Of a DNA stretch of 54,260 nt, positions 1-8,298 are shown piece by piece. The position numbers and the translations under genes were made by a program. How positions within the stretch are numbered: position 1 is the stretch's first letter; each line of letters opens with the position of its first letter. The DNA lies in NCBI GenBank assembly GCA_012271135.1, contig JAAXGZ010000116.1:1-54260 (forward strand). Reading direction: 5' to 3'. Origin of the DNA: Caldilineales bacterium. GTDB lineage: Bacteria > Chloroflexota > Anaerolineae > Caldilineales > Caldilineaceae. The notes beneath the pieces are model-generated. The model did no database searches and was not told where the DNA came from. It saw only the letters and a list, made by a program, of their open reading frames with translations.

Positions 1-657
1 GACGGCTGGACCGTCCTGCCGTTCAACCGGTGGGCCTTGAACTCGGTGCGCATTTCGGCCTTGGCCATCGCCGGCTCGGTCATCTCCAGTGCCATTGTCG
101 GATTTGGGTTCGGCCGAATCCGCTTCCCTGGCCGCGACGCCCTGTTCCTGCTGGTGCTGGCCACCATGATGTTGCCGTTCCCCTCGGTCATCGTCCCGCT
201 GTTCCTGTTGTTCAAGCGCATTGGCTGGATCGACACGATCCTGCCCCTCACGGTACCCACGTTCTTTGGCGCCAACGCATTCTTCATATTTCTGCTCAGG
301 CAGTTCTTCCGGACCTTGCCGCTCGACTTGGACGATGCGGCCCGGGTTGACGGGTGCAACACGTTCCAGGTGTTCCTGCGCATTTGCCTGCCCCTGATCC
401 GCCCGGCACTCGGAATCATCTTCGTGTTCTCCTTCATGCACAACTGGAACGACTTCCTGGGACCACTGATCTTCCTGTCCCACACGACCAAGTACACGTT
501 GGCGCTGGGATTGCGCTATTTCCAGAGCCAGTACCGGGTGGAATGGGCTTTGATGATGGCCGTCTCCCTGATTATCCTGACTCCCAACATCGTGCTGTTT
601 TTCCTCGCCCAGAAGTACTATATCCAAGGCATTGTCGTGAGCGGGGTCAAGGGCTGA
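1..657 (+). CDS. Carbohydrate ABC transporter permease, MalG-like (5' truncated by window edge)
   Basis: This is the C-terminal 218 codons of an inner-membrane permease of the MalG/UgpE type, which helps pass a sugar or sugar derivative across the membrane. The reading frame is open from base 1, so the real start lies before the window; an internal TTG at 37 should not be taken as the start. Several hydrophobic segments are visible. The cytoplasmic EAA-type loop that docks on the ATPase reads LPLDLDDAARVDGCNTFQVF, a close match to the family pattern in which an (E/D)AA group is followed by DG about three residues later and then hydrophobic residues. The C-terminus FLAQKYYIQGIVVSGVKG is typical of this family, whose members usually end in a G-x-x-x-G-A-V-K-G-like tail. 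It is followed by about 340 bases without a gene and then by sugar-type dehydrogenases, so a sugar or sugar-acid substrate is likely. Confidence 0.93.
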   Translation, partial: DGWTVLPFNRWALNSVRISALAIAGSVISSAIVGFGFGRIRFPGRDALFLLVLATMMLPFPSVIVPLFLLFKRIGWIDTILPLTVPTFFGANAFFIFLLRQFFRTLPLDLDDAARVDGCNTFQVFLRICLPLIRPALGIIFVFSFMHNWNDFLGPLIFLSHTTKYTLALGLRYFQSQYRVEWALMMAVSLIILTPNIVLFFLAQKYYIQGIVVSGVKG

Positions 658-997
658 GATCCATGTGGTGCCCCGTGTTCAACTCCGTTCCTGGCTCGAA
701 CCAGCACTAACAGCCCTGAAACATCGCTGGACGCGGCGAGTGCCTTGGGGACGGACCTTGGTCTGTGCCATACTGACCAAATTCCCGCTGTATCCTTGGT
801 GGTTCAGGGATTGGACATTGGCCTCCGAGTGCCTGAACCTAGCCTTCGAACGGCATCTGACCGAAGATTAGGCTGCCGGTTGGCGGGAATGCACGCGGGG
901 CAGGTGGCGACCGCGTCGAGTTTGATTCGGCAGCCGCGGACATGCGAGCTTCGACACTGGACCCGCACCAGTTTTCCCTCCCACAAGGAACCTCTTC
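658..997. other. Intergenic region, no gene recognised
   Basis: About 340 bases separate the permease stop from the SDR gene. Short open frames exist on both strands but none resembles a known protein or has a convincing ribosome binding site. The segment AAGGAAC just before 998 is the likely Shine-Dalgarno for the SDR gene. I see no clear terminator or promoter. Confidence 0.5.
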
Positions 998-1768
998 ATG
1001 CCCAAGGACATAAGCTTTGACCTTACTGGCCAGGTCATGATCGTGACCGGAGCCGGCAAGGGCATTGGCAAGGCCATTGCCGAGACGGCGGCGCGCTTCG
1101 GCGCTGACGTGGCTCTCGGGAGCCGCACCGTAGCCGAGTGCGAAGCCACTGCGGATGTCTGTCGCGGTTTGGGCCGCAACGCCTATGCCGCCCACCTCGA
1201 TGTGGCCTCCCTCAACAGCATCAACTCATTTGCCGCGGGCGTGGTCGAACATTTCGGACGGATCGACTCGCTCGTCAACAACGCGGGCTACAACGTTCCC
1301 AAGCCGGCCCTGGAGTATTCCGAGGAAGAGTTCGATCAGATTTCCGATATCAACTTCAAGGGTGCCTACTTCATGTCCACCGCCGTGGCGGCCCATCTAA
1401 TCGAGGCCGGCCGCTCCGGCAGCATCATCACAATCAGCTCCCAGGTCGGTGTTGTGGGCGGTCCCCTGCGCTCCATCTACGCCGCGGCCAAGGGTGCGGC
1501 TGGTCAGTTCACGCGGTCCCTGGCCCTGGAGTGGGCGGCGAACGACATCACCGTCAATGCCGTGGCTCCCACGTTCACCCGGACGCCGTTGCTGGAGGCC
1601 TCCATGGCCAAGAGCCCGGAGTTTGCCAAGAACCTGGAACGGGTTCCCATGGGACGCATCGCGGAGCCGGAGGAAATAGCCGGTGCCGTGGTATTCCTGG
1701 CCTCGTCGGCGGCGCGCATGGTGACCGGTCAGGTACTGTGCGTGGACGGCGGCTACACCGCGATCTGA
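998..1768 (+). CDS. SDR family NAD(P)-dependent oxidoreductase
   Basis: A classical short-chain dehydrogenase of 256 residues, the usual length. It oxidises an alcohol or reduces a ketone with NAD(P) in the cytoplasm. The cofactor motif TGAGKGIG is at residues 17-24, NNAG at 94-97, and the catalytic set is Ser147/Ser148, Tyr161 and Lys165 in YAAAK. The C-terminus has the common VTGQVLCVDGGYT end. The start ATG follows AAGGAAC with good spacing. Three Gfo/Idh/MocA oxidoreductases follow closely on the same strand, so it probably belongs to a sugar or polyol catabolic operon. Gluconate 5-dehydrogenase or 3-oxoacyl reductase-like labels would both be possible; the true substrate cannot be read from sequence. 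Confidence 0.94.
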   Translation: MPKDISFDLTGQVMIVTGAGKGIGKAIAETAARFGADVALGSRTVAECEATADVCRGLGRNAYAAHLDVASLNSINSFAAGVVEHFGRIDSLVNNAGYNVPKPALEYSEEEFDQISDINFKGAYFMSTAVAAHLIEAGRSGSIITISSQVGVVGGPLRSIYAAAKGAAGQFTRSLALEWAANDITVNAVAPTFTRTPLLEASMAKSPEFAKNLERVPMGRIAEPEEIAGAVVFLASSAARMVTGQVLCVDGGYTAI

Positions 1769-1818
1769 CATCTCCCGGTCCCAATCTCATATAGGGACCA
1801 CCCAACAGGAAACTCAAT

Positions 1819-2946
1819 ATGGCGGACATGCTGCGTGCGGCGGTCATCGGTGCCGGGGGCATTGCGTCCCAGCACATCGGCGGCTACCTGGACTGTGGAC
1901 GCTACGAAGTGGTGGCGCTGGCGGACTTGGAGCCGGATGCCATGCAGGAAAAGAACGACGCTTTTGGCATCACCCCGGCCCACTACCAGGATGGCCGCCA
2001 AATGATGGCGGAGGTGCAACCGGATGTGGTGTCAATCTGCACCTGGCATGCCGGCCACTCCGAATGGACCATTGCGGCCGCGGTCCACAAACCCAAGGCG
2101 ATTCTGTGCGAAAAGCCTATGGCCGATACGGTGGGGCATGCGGAACAGATGCTGATTGCCTGCGAGCGCAACGGCGTGAAGCTGGCCATCGGCCACCAGC
2201 GACGCTTCCTCCCCGCCTACACCCTGGCCCGGGAGTTCATCGCCGAGGGTCGTATCGGACAGGTTCAACTGGTGCAGAGCTTTGGTGGCGACGGCCTGCC
2301 GAACTTCGCCTCCCATCAAACGGATATGTACCGCTACCTGCTCAACGACGACGAGTGCGAGTGGGTAATGGGCAATGTGGAGCGCAAGACGGACCAGTAC
2401 GAGCGCAACACGCGCATTGAGGATCGGGCGGTTGGCACGTTCGGTTTTAAGGGCGGTGCCCAGGCCCTGCTCCTGAGCGACGTGCTACCGTTCTTCTTCC
2501 AGGGCGCGCGCATCTATGGCACGGACGGCATGATTCACCTCACGACCAGTGACCTGAAGCTGCTCAACCACGAAACCAAGGGAGCCTGGGAAGAGCATAT
2601 GCCGGAAGGCAGGTTCCACTCCGTAAGGGAATTGGGCCCGCGCTTCGAGTGGCTGGAGGGCGGCGCGGCACAGGCCGACGGCGTCGCCGACTGGGTGGAG
2701 GGTGCCGAACCCTACCGCAGCACCGGAGTGGACGGCTACAAGGCCCTGCAGATGGTGCATGCGGTCTACGAGTCGGCGCGCTTGCACGAGCGGGTGGCGC
2801 TGCCACTCCAGACGCGGGTCAGCCCGCTGGACCTGATGGTCGAATCGGGACATCTCGTTCCGGAACGGCCCGGTCGCTACGACATTCGGGTTGGCCGCCT
2901 GCGCGGCGAGAAGATGATCTCGGACAACGAGGGAGCGGAAGGCTGA
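1819..2946 (+). CDS. Gfo/Idh/MocA family oxidoreductase (first of three in a row)
   Basis: A 375-residue oxidoreductase with an N-terminal Rossmann fold and a C-terminal alpha/beta domain. The dinucleotide motif GAGGIA is at residues 11-16 and the family EKP motif at 98-100 carries the catalytic-region Lys99. Members act on sugars, inositols or their 3-keto forms with NAD(P). The stop codon is separated from the next start by a single base, which suggests translational coupling with the following gene. The upstream sequence AACAGGAAACTCAATATG gives a reasonable ribosome binding site. The C-terminal tail after residue 330 is longer than in many relatives. Exact substrate unknown. Confidence 0.92.
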   Translation: MADMLRAAVIGAGGIASQHIGGYLDCGRYEVVALADLEPDAMQEKNDAFGITPAHYQDGRQMMAEVQPDVVSICTWHAGHSEWTIAAAVHKPKAILCEKPMADTVGHAEQMLIACERNGVKLAIGHQRRFLPAYTLAREFIAEGRIGQVQLVQSFGGDGLPNFASHQTDMYRYLLNDDECEWVMGNVERKTDQYERNTRIEDRAVGTFGFKGGAQALLLSDVLPFFFQGARIYGTDGMIHLTTSDLKLLNHETKGAWEEHMPEGRFHSVRELGPRFEWLEGGAAQADGVADWVEGAEPYRSTGVDGYKALQMVHAVYESARLHERVALPLQTRVSPLDLMVESGHLVPERPGRYDIRVGRLRGEKMISDNEGAEG

Positions 2947-2947
2947 A

Positions 2948-3940
2948 ATGGACAGGATGCGAGTGGCACAGGTCGGTACTCGGCACGGACATGCGGCAGG
3001 CAAGCTGCGCGCCATGCTGGACAGCTCCGAGGTGGAGGTGGTCGGCGTCTACGAGCCGGATAAGGCACAACGCGCCGAAGTGGCCTCGGCAGCTCCCTGG
3101 AACGGGATTGAGTGGTTTGAATCAATGGAAGGCATCCTCGCCGACGACAGCATCGTGCTGGTCGCCTCCGAAGGAGCCAACATCGAGAGCCTGGACCAAA
3201 CCGAAGCCTTGGTTGATGCCGGCAAGCACGTCTGGTACGACAAGCCGGCGGGCCAGAACTGGGAGCAGTGGCAGCACGTGGTGGCAACGGCGCGCGGCCA
3301 GGGCACGCAGTTGCAGATGGGATACATGTTCCGCTACCACGAAGGCTTCTGCCAGGTCGCGGACTGGGTCCGCAGCGGTTTCCTGGGGGATGTGTATGGC
3401 CTGCGGGCACACATGTCCACCAATGTGGGGGAGGAACAGCGGCACCGGGTCGGGGTACATCCGGGCGGCATGTTCTACGACCTAGCCAGCCACATGCTGG
3501 ACCAGATCGTCTGGATGTTGGGGCGGCCGATTGAAACAACCGGTTTCTTCCGCAACCACACGGGCATTGTGCCGGAGTTTATGGATAACACAGTGGGGGT
3601 CTTCGAGTTTGAGAAGGCTCTGGTGGTCATCGACATAGCGGCTATGGAGGTGCGCCCGCCGGCCCGCCGTTTCGAGGTGTACGGCACACAGGGCAGCGCC
3701 ACCATTACGGAACCTTTCGAGCCCGCCACCAACATTCGACTGTGTCTGACCGCCGCGGCCGGGGGCTACGCGGAAGGCGAGCAGAACGTGCCGGTCAATC
3801 CGCAGAGCCGCCAGTCCCTGTATGAACTGGAACTGGCTTCCCTGCTGGGGGTCATCCGAGGTGAACATCCGCCCAATCGCTCCCTGGATCATGAGTTGCT
3901 CGTGCAGGAGACACTGATACGGATCTGCGGCAACCTGTAG
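2948..3940 (+). CDS. Gfo/Idh/MocA family oxidoreductase, divergent motif variant
   Basis: A 330-residue protein of the Gfo/Idh/MocA fold placed one base after the previous gene. The N-terminal strand and loop read MRVAQVGTRHGHAAGK, so the usual GxGxxG is replaced by G-T-R-H-G-H, and the usual EKP is D-K-P in YDKPAGQNW. The middle contains GGMFYDLASHMLDQI, where the Asp and His fit the sugar-binding D-x-G-x-H-like region of the family. This subgroup is common in carbohydrate clusters of environmental bacteria. The tight spacing to its neighbours on both sides suggests that the three oxidoreductases act in one pathway, perhaps as an oxidation and re-reduction pair. Substrate unknown. Confidence 0.9.
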   Translation: MDRMRVAQVGTRHGHAAGKLRAMLDSSEVEVVGVYEPDKAQRAEVASAAPWNGIEWFESMEGILADDSIVLVASEGANIESLDQTEALVDAGKHVWYDKPAGQNWEQWQHVVATARGQGTQLQMGYMFRYHEGFCQVADWVRSGFLGDVYGLRAHMSTNVGEEQRHRVGVHPGGMFYDLASHMLDQIVWMLGRPIETTGFFRNHTGIVPEFMDNTVGVFEFEKALVVIDIAAMEVRPPARRFEVYGTQGSATITEPFEPATNIRLCLTAAAGGYAEGEQNVPVNPQSRQSLYELELASLLGVIRGEHPPNRSLDHELLVQETLIRICGNL

Positions 3941-3975
3941 GTCGCAAGGAAAGCCGGTTCACGGGAGAGGATGCG

Positions 3976-5238
3976 ATGTCCACCAGCCTGCGTCTTGCCA
4001 TCGTCGGTTGCGGCGGCATGGGCCATCGTCACCTCATGGGGCTGGTGGAACTGCAGCGGCAGGGTCTGCTCACCCTGGATCTGGTGGCGGCCTGCGATCC
4101 AGTGGCGGAGAACGCGCAGTCGCTGGCCCGGCTGGCCAAGGCGGAGTTGGGGTCCGAACCGGTGCCGGTGTCCGATCTGGCATCGCTGGCCGCCCACGGT
4201 GTCCAGGCCATCGACATCACTTCGCCGCCTGCACTGCATCACCACCTGATCGCGGAAGCGGCGGCCATGGGCATTCACGTGATGACCGAGAAGCCCGTGG
4301 GCTTGACCGTGGCCTCGTCGCTTGAGATTTGCGAGACTGCCCGCAGTCATCCGGACATTGTGATCAGTGTGGCCGAGAACTACCGCCGGGATCCGATCAA
4401 CCGGCTGGCGCGTGCCCTGCTGGATGCCGGTGCCATCGGGGCGCCGAGGCTGCTGCAGATGAACTCGGTGGGCGGCCAAAACACCATGCTGATTACCCTG
4501 TGGCGGCACATGCGTCGGCTGGGGGGCATTCTCGTTGACATGGGAGTGCACTACGGGGACATGCTGGAGTACCTGCTGGGGCCCGTGGTCTCCATGTACG
4601 GCCAGGTCCGCCTGCACGAAAAGGAGCGGGTGAACCTGGTGGGTAAGGCGGAAGGCGTTCTGGGCAATCCCGGCGGCTTCTACGCCAAGTGGCAGGCCGC
4701 CATGCCGGAGCGCTTTGAGCCGGACGCCGAGGATGCCCTCTATGGCCTGTTGAACTTCGAGAGCGGTGCGGTGGCCCAGTACACCGAAGACCATGCCGGC
4801 TGGGGCCAACCGCTCTGGGAGCGCACCATCTTCGGCTCCGAAGGTTCGATGGACCTGACGGAGGATCGGCACGGCCAGCCCTTGACGGTGCATCGCACGG
4901 ACGGACACGGTGCAGCCGGTGCGGCGGTCCTGGACTTGGTTCCCGACTTCCGGCTCGACCCGTTGACTGCCCAGCTGTTCGGCCGCGACCGGCTTTGGAC
5001 CTACGAGATGGACTTCACGTTCGTCGATCGCAAGCTGCTGGCCTTGGAGTATGCGGAACTGGCCCACGCCGTGGAGACCGGCCAGGCGGTGGAGGTTGAT
5101 GCCATGCAGGGCACGCGGGCCGTGGCCGTGATCTACGGCCTGCTCGAGTCCGCAGTGGAGGGCAGGCTGGTTACGATGGACGCGGTGCTGTCCGGTGAGG
5201 TGTCGGGATACCAACGGGAGATCAACGAGTCTCTCTGA
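3976..5238 (+). CDS. Gfo/Idh/MocA family oxidoreductase (third of three)
   Basis: A 420-residue oxidoreductase, longer than the classical 330-360 because of insertions in the C-terminal half. The NAD(P) motif GCGGMG is at residues 11-16 and MTEKPVG supplies the EKP Lys. The segment GGILVDMGVHYGDMLEYLLG carries the Asp and His of the family active site (D-x-G-x-H). The start ATG at 3976 is preceded by GAGAGG; another ATG at 3971 is out of frame. It follows the previous gene by 35 bases and is most likely in the same operon. No terminator is obvious after the stop. Confidence 0.91.
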   Translation: MSTSLRLAIVGCGGMGHRHLMGLVELQRQGLLTLDLVAACDPVAENAQSLARLAKAELGSEPVPVSDLASLAAHGVQAIDITSPPALHHHLIAEAAAMGIHVMTEKPVGLTVASSLEICETARSHPDIVISVAENYRRDPINRLARALLDAGAIGAPRLLQMNSVGGQNTMLITLWRHMRRLGGILVDMGVHYGDMLEYLLGPVVSMYGQVRLHEKERVNLVGKAEGVLGNPGGFYAKWQAAMPERFEPDAEDALYGLLNFESGAVAQYTEDHAGWGQPLWERTIFGSEGSMDLTEDRHGQPLTVHRTDGHGAAGAAVLDLVPDFRLDPLTAQLFGRDRLWTYEMDFTFVDRKLLALEYAELAHAVETGQAVEVDAMQGTRAVAVIYGLLESAVEGRLVTMDAVLSGEVSGYQREINESL

Positions 5239-5435
5239 CGCGTCTGATCGTTAGGTCCGTTTTTTGAGGGCACTGGCACACTACAGGTTGTCCAGAGGGG
5301 ATACCCGAAAGCCCGTTTCCACAGCCCGAGGGACACTCCAAGCCTCAGGCGGTCCGTTTTACCACGACAAACATGGCGTTGTCGTCCGGTCTAATCGCCA
5401 GTACTGTTTCCATTAAGCGGCGGTTCAAATTATCG

Positions 5436-6820
5436 CTATGACGACTCTTCCCGCGTGGATGTCGAAACGTCGGGTCTGAAGGCGAGGCACCGAAAGTAGT
5501 CGTCAATGCGCCGGTAGTCCGACTCGTTCGAATCCATGAAGTCCTCCAGCCTCTGAAGGACTTCGTCCTGGACCTCGGCTTCTGACATGTCGGCAAACTC
5601 GTCCTTGGACAGAATCTGCTTCTCGTAGACCCTATGCCAACCATAACTTCGGTTTTCAATTCGGTACTTGTCCGGCTCCAGTCTGTCTATCGGCGTATCT
5701 TCCATGAAATGCATCAGCTGGTCCAGAGGGGAAGGATTCTCTCGATCCTCTCTGGGGTGGTAGAGGTAGAAACCCACCCAGACATCACGATTTGTGAAGG
5801 TCATACCCCAATTGAGAAATCTGCTTTCGCCGCCCAGGAGACGCGAGAGCTCCGTCAGTCCCCTGTCTGTCCAGTTCAGCCAATAACTTCCCTGAGTGAC
5901 ATTGTGGGTCGACCAGGTCTCGCAGCCTCGGCTCTGCAAGTAGTTTCTCACCGCCCTTCGCAGCTGCTTTGGATCCTGTCTGGATTCCTGTACCAGCCTG
6001 ACAAGCGCGTCGCGGTACTCGGCTCGGTCCGCCGGCACCTTCCCTCCGACGCTGTCTGCTCCATCCTTTTCTAGGAGTCGGAGGAGCTTCTCCAGTATGG
6101 GGCGATGGACGTTGAGCAGAGCCATGGTGTCCCCGTCTTCCGTGAAACCAAATTGTCTTTCAAGCAATTCACGGTACTGTCGGAAAAGGCCCCTACGCTG
6201 TCAGAGCGGAACTCTCCATCCTCGTGGAGTGAACCGATGGCTTGATGGACGGACTTCCAACCAACTTGGGCAATGTCCGGACAGTCCACATCTCCGGCCG
6301 GCCAAGTCGTCAATAGGACGCTTTTCACCGTGTGGTTCTTGTACTTGCCGCGTAGCGTCTCGTGGTACCGCTTGACTTGGCCGAAGTGGTCGGAAGTTGT
6401 CGGTCCCGTCTTGTTCTCGATAGCAAACAAACACCGCTCTTTCTTAAAGAAGACCGTGACATCGACATAGTCCAGCTCTCGTTCGACACGGACGTTCGCG
6501 GCCTCGAGGTTGACTGTGGGAAGAGGCTCTCCTTTTGCCGCTCTGAACTGTTCCTTGAGGTGGTCCACGAACCATTGCAGGAATCGACTATCGATACCGT
6601 GGGTTTCGGCAGGTTGAAGCAGCCAAGCTAGCACGTTGCTGTGGCGTATCTCGTAATCCGCATACCGGAGAATATCAAACGTGTTGAATTCCCTTTGCAG
6701 GGACTCCCGATGGTATTCTCGGAACCTGGGATCATTGATCAGTTCCCGCAGTTCGCCTTCCACGCGTCTACCCTCCTCCGATGCGGATATGGTCCCGTAA
6801 CACGTTGACAAATGTACCAC
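5436..6820 (-). pseudogene. PD-(D/E)XK nuclease family protein, split by a frameshift
   Basis: Two overlapping minus-strand frames form one protein of about 460 residues. The first (from a GTG at 6820) has the typical N-terminus of the PDDEXK_4 nuclease family, with DYEIRHSNVLAWLLQP, and then the catalytic core: Asp in YVDVTVFF and the Glu/Lys pair in FAIENK. The second frame (stop at 5436) holds the C-terminal half, with LERQFGFTEDGD and a tryptophan-rich domain. The frames meet near plus-strand 6184-6187, a run of four A (TTTT on the coding strand). One extra T would give the continuous junction GAFFRQYRELLERQF. Either a real one-base deletion or a homopolymer error fits. Such proteins are often found in defence islands; the biological role is unknown. 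Confidence 0.75.
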
Positions 6821-6846
6821 TCGCTTCCTTCGTGATGGGATGGCAG

Positions 6847-7023
6847 GGCAATCGTCAGGCGCTGGTATCTGACAGGGATGCGAGGTTCGTCTTCCATCAG
6901 GGCATTGACCAAGTCGTCACTGGGCTATGAGAAGCTCCAATGTGCTGGCTGAGCCCGCGAACCAGCCCTGGGGGCGCGATGGAAATCGAAGTCACCAACT
7001 ACCACTGCGGAGAGAATGCATGA
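6847..7023 (+). pseudogene. Decayed HigB-type toxin fragment
   Basis: The frame ending at 7023 reads GGAMEIEVTNYHCGENA and then stops. It resembles the C-terminus of RelE/HigB toxins, which usually end in A-x-D/E-V-E-x-x-D-Y-H. Its TGA overlaps the ATG of the following HigA gene as ATGA, the normal arrangement in higBA operons. Upstream, another frame holds GNRQALVSDRDARF, which may correspond to the central part of the toxin, but frames change and stops intervene (for example TGA at 6928). The N-terminal part is missing or unrecognisable and runs into the start of the divergent nuclease gene. The C-terminal match is short, so this call is tentative. Confidence 0.45.
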
Positions 7024-7310
7024 TTACCGCTGAACCGATCCACTCCGGCGAACATCTGGCGGAGATCATGAACGAGTTGGGGATCACCCAGTACCACCTG
7101 GCCAAGACGATGGGAGTGCCCTCGATACGCATCCACGATATCGTCCATTGCCGCAGGTCCATTACAGCGGACACAGCACTGCGCCTCGGACAGGCTCTGG
7201 GAATGACTCCCGACTTCTGGTTGAATCTTCAGCGGATGTACGACCTGGATCTGGCCCGGACCACGACCGCTACAAGCACCATTGAACCGTTGGTCGAGGT
7301 GTCTGTCTGA
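7020..7310 (+). CDS. higA: HigA family antitoxin, XRE-type helix-turn-helix
   Basis: A 96-residue DNA-binding antitoxin of the HigA/VapI group. HPx-type N-terminus IHSGEHLAEIMNELGITQYHLA leads into the helix-turn-helix with MGVPSIRIHDIVHCRRSIT (about residues 31-50), then the signature TALRLGQALGMTPDFWLNLQ (52-71) and MYDLDLAR. The start chosen is the ATG at 7020, preceded by GGAGAG at a good distance; a longer frame begins at 6927 but would add unrelated sequence. It would normally repress its own operon and neutralise HigB. Here the HigB gene in front is decayed, so it is an orphan antitoxin. The C-terminus lies next to a transposase fossil, and the last 15 residues do not look conserved. 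Confidence 0.88.
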   Translation: MITAEPIHSGEHLAEIMNELGITQYHLAKTMGVPSIRIHDIVHCRRSITADTALRLGQALGMTPDFWLNLQRMYDLDLARTTTATSTIEPLVEVSV

Positions 7311-7319
7311 GATCGCCGG

Positions 7320-7755
7320 GACGTTCCCTGATACAGTCCCAGCCGCGCAGGCGGTGCATCTGGGTCGGATCGGTCTGCCAGGGCTTGGGCCACAAAGATC
7401 CCGACTGTGCAGTTCCCGATACGCCCCACCGTCTCCGAATATGGCCGTCCCATCCCGGTCGAGTGCACGCCCTTCTTCAGGGATCCCGCCTCTTCCACCG
7501 ATCAGGAACCTCTGCGAAGCGCCCAGGGGGTCAACCACATAGGCCCGGAGGGCATCCCGAACTACGTCCGGTGATCAGACGGTCCCCATCGGCAGGTGCT
7601 GGAAGCCTTAGGGATTGGCTTCGCCTTGGGACTCGGCCAGTTGCCAGCGGCTCTTGCGGGCTGTCGTGCTGAGGAGCTCCTCAATGTAGGCGCGTCTTTC
7701 GCATGGAGACACCGCCTGCAACCGCTGCGCCATGGCCCCCAAGTGATCGGGCCAG
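7320..7755 (-). pseudogene. IS701-family transposase fossil, N-terminal half
   Basis: Read on the minus strand, 7754-7611 gives WPDHLGAMAQRLQAVSPCER followed by AYIEELLSTTARKSRWQLAE, matching the N-terminal helical region of IS701-type DDE transposases, which typically contain R-x-x-P-R-x-R-A-x-x-Y-x-x-G-L-L and R-K-N/S-x-W-Q-L-A-E. Further on, after frame changes, 7498-7321 gives EEAGSLKKGVHSTG and GRPYSETVGRIGNCTVGIF, matching the first catalytic Asp region (D-E-T-G-F-x-K-K-G, with Asp replaced by Glu here) and the following G-R-I-x-N-C-Q-V-G-V-F. Stops and shifts make it non-functional. It ends close to the stop of the higA gene. Confidence 0.7.
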
Positions 7756-8025
7756 GCGACCAAGAGACTCCCGCGGCCTATGAACAAGGTGACTGGGAGG
7801 CCAAGTCTCTGACTACCACTGCAACGAGAAGTCATGGGGTGGGTTGCAGGAGACTGATTCAGCCCCCGAAGTTCCGCCATGTTTGCCGACTGCCTCGTCC
7901 GGATCACACCCCTGCCGTTGATTGCCGACGGACCAAACTGCCGCCGCATCACCCCCATTGTGTACCATGCAAATGAAGTACGATTATCCGTCGGCAACAC
8001 TCTCTGTTTGCCCAAGGCTGCAACC

Positions 8026-8298
8026 ATGGCCAAGAAAGCGAAAGCGCATCATATCGTTCCCCATCCCGACGGAGGCTGGAGTATCAAAAGGGCCGGGAGG
8101 CCGAATCTCACCGGCCACTTCGACACCAAGCAGGAAGCCGTCGCCGCCGGCAGGCGGATCAGTCGGGAGCAAAACACCGAACTCGTGATCCACGGCCTGG
8201 CGGGAATGTACCAGGGCAAGGTGGAAATCCGCGGGGACATCGTTTCCGCCCCGGACACCGCCGATGCCTATTGCGCGGACCGAGCGGCGCCTGCGTGA
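8026..8298 (+). CDS. DUF2188 domain protein, candidate antitoxin of the adjacent VapC
   Basis: A 90-residue protein. Residues 7-60 match DUF2188: HHIVPHPDGGWSIKRAG, then TKQEAVAAGRRI and the typical ELVIHGLAG end. The last 30 residues (MYQGKVEIRGDIVSAPDTAD and on) are not part of DUF2188; the GKVEI stretch weakly recalls the toxin-binding tail of Phd/AbrB-type antitoxins. The start ATG at 8026 is chosen because the domain begins there; upstream codons in the frame are not conserved. Its TGA overlaps the likely GTG start of the PIN-domain toxin as GTGA, so the two are translationally coupled. The position before a VapC gene, not the domain itself, suggests an antitoxin role. Confidence 0.8.
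   Translation: MAKKAKAHHIVPHPDGGWSIKRAGRPNLTGHFDTKQEAVAAGRRISREQNTELVIHGLAGMYQGKVEIRGDIVSAPDTADAYCADRAAPA

Noticed and set aside
3889..5214. A 441-codon minus-strand frame opposite the third Gfo/Idh/MocA gene
   Set aside because: His/Gln-rich shadow of a GC-rich gene, no family features.
6184..6187. Programmed ribosomal frameshift in the nuclease gene
   Set aside because: The TTTT run does not form a standard X-XXY-YYZ slippery heptamer and no stimulatory structure is evident; a one-base indel is simpler.
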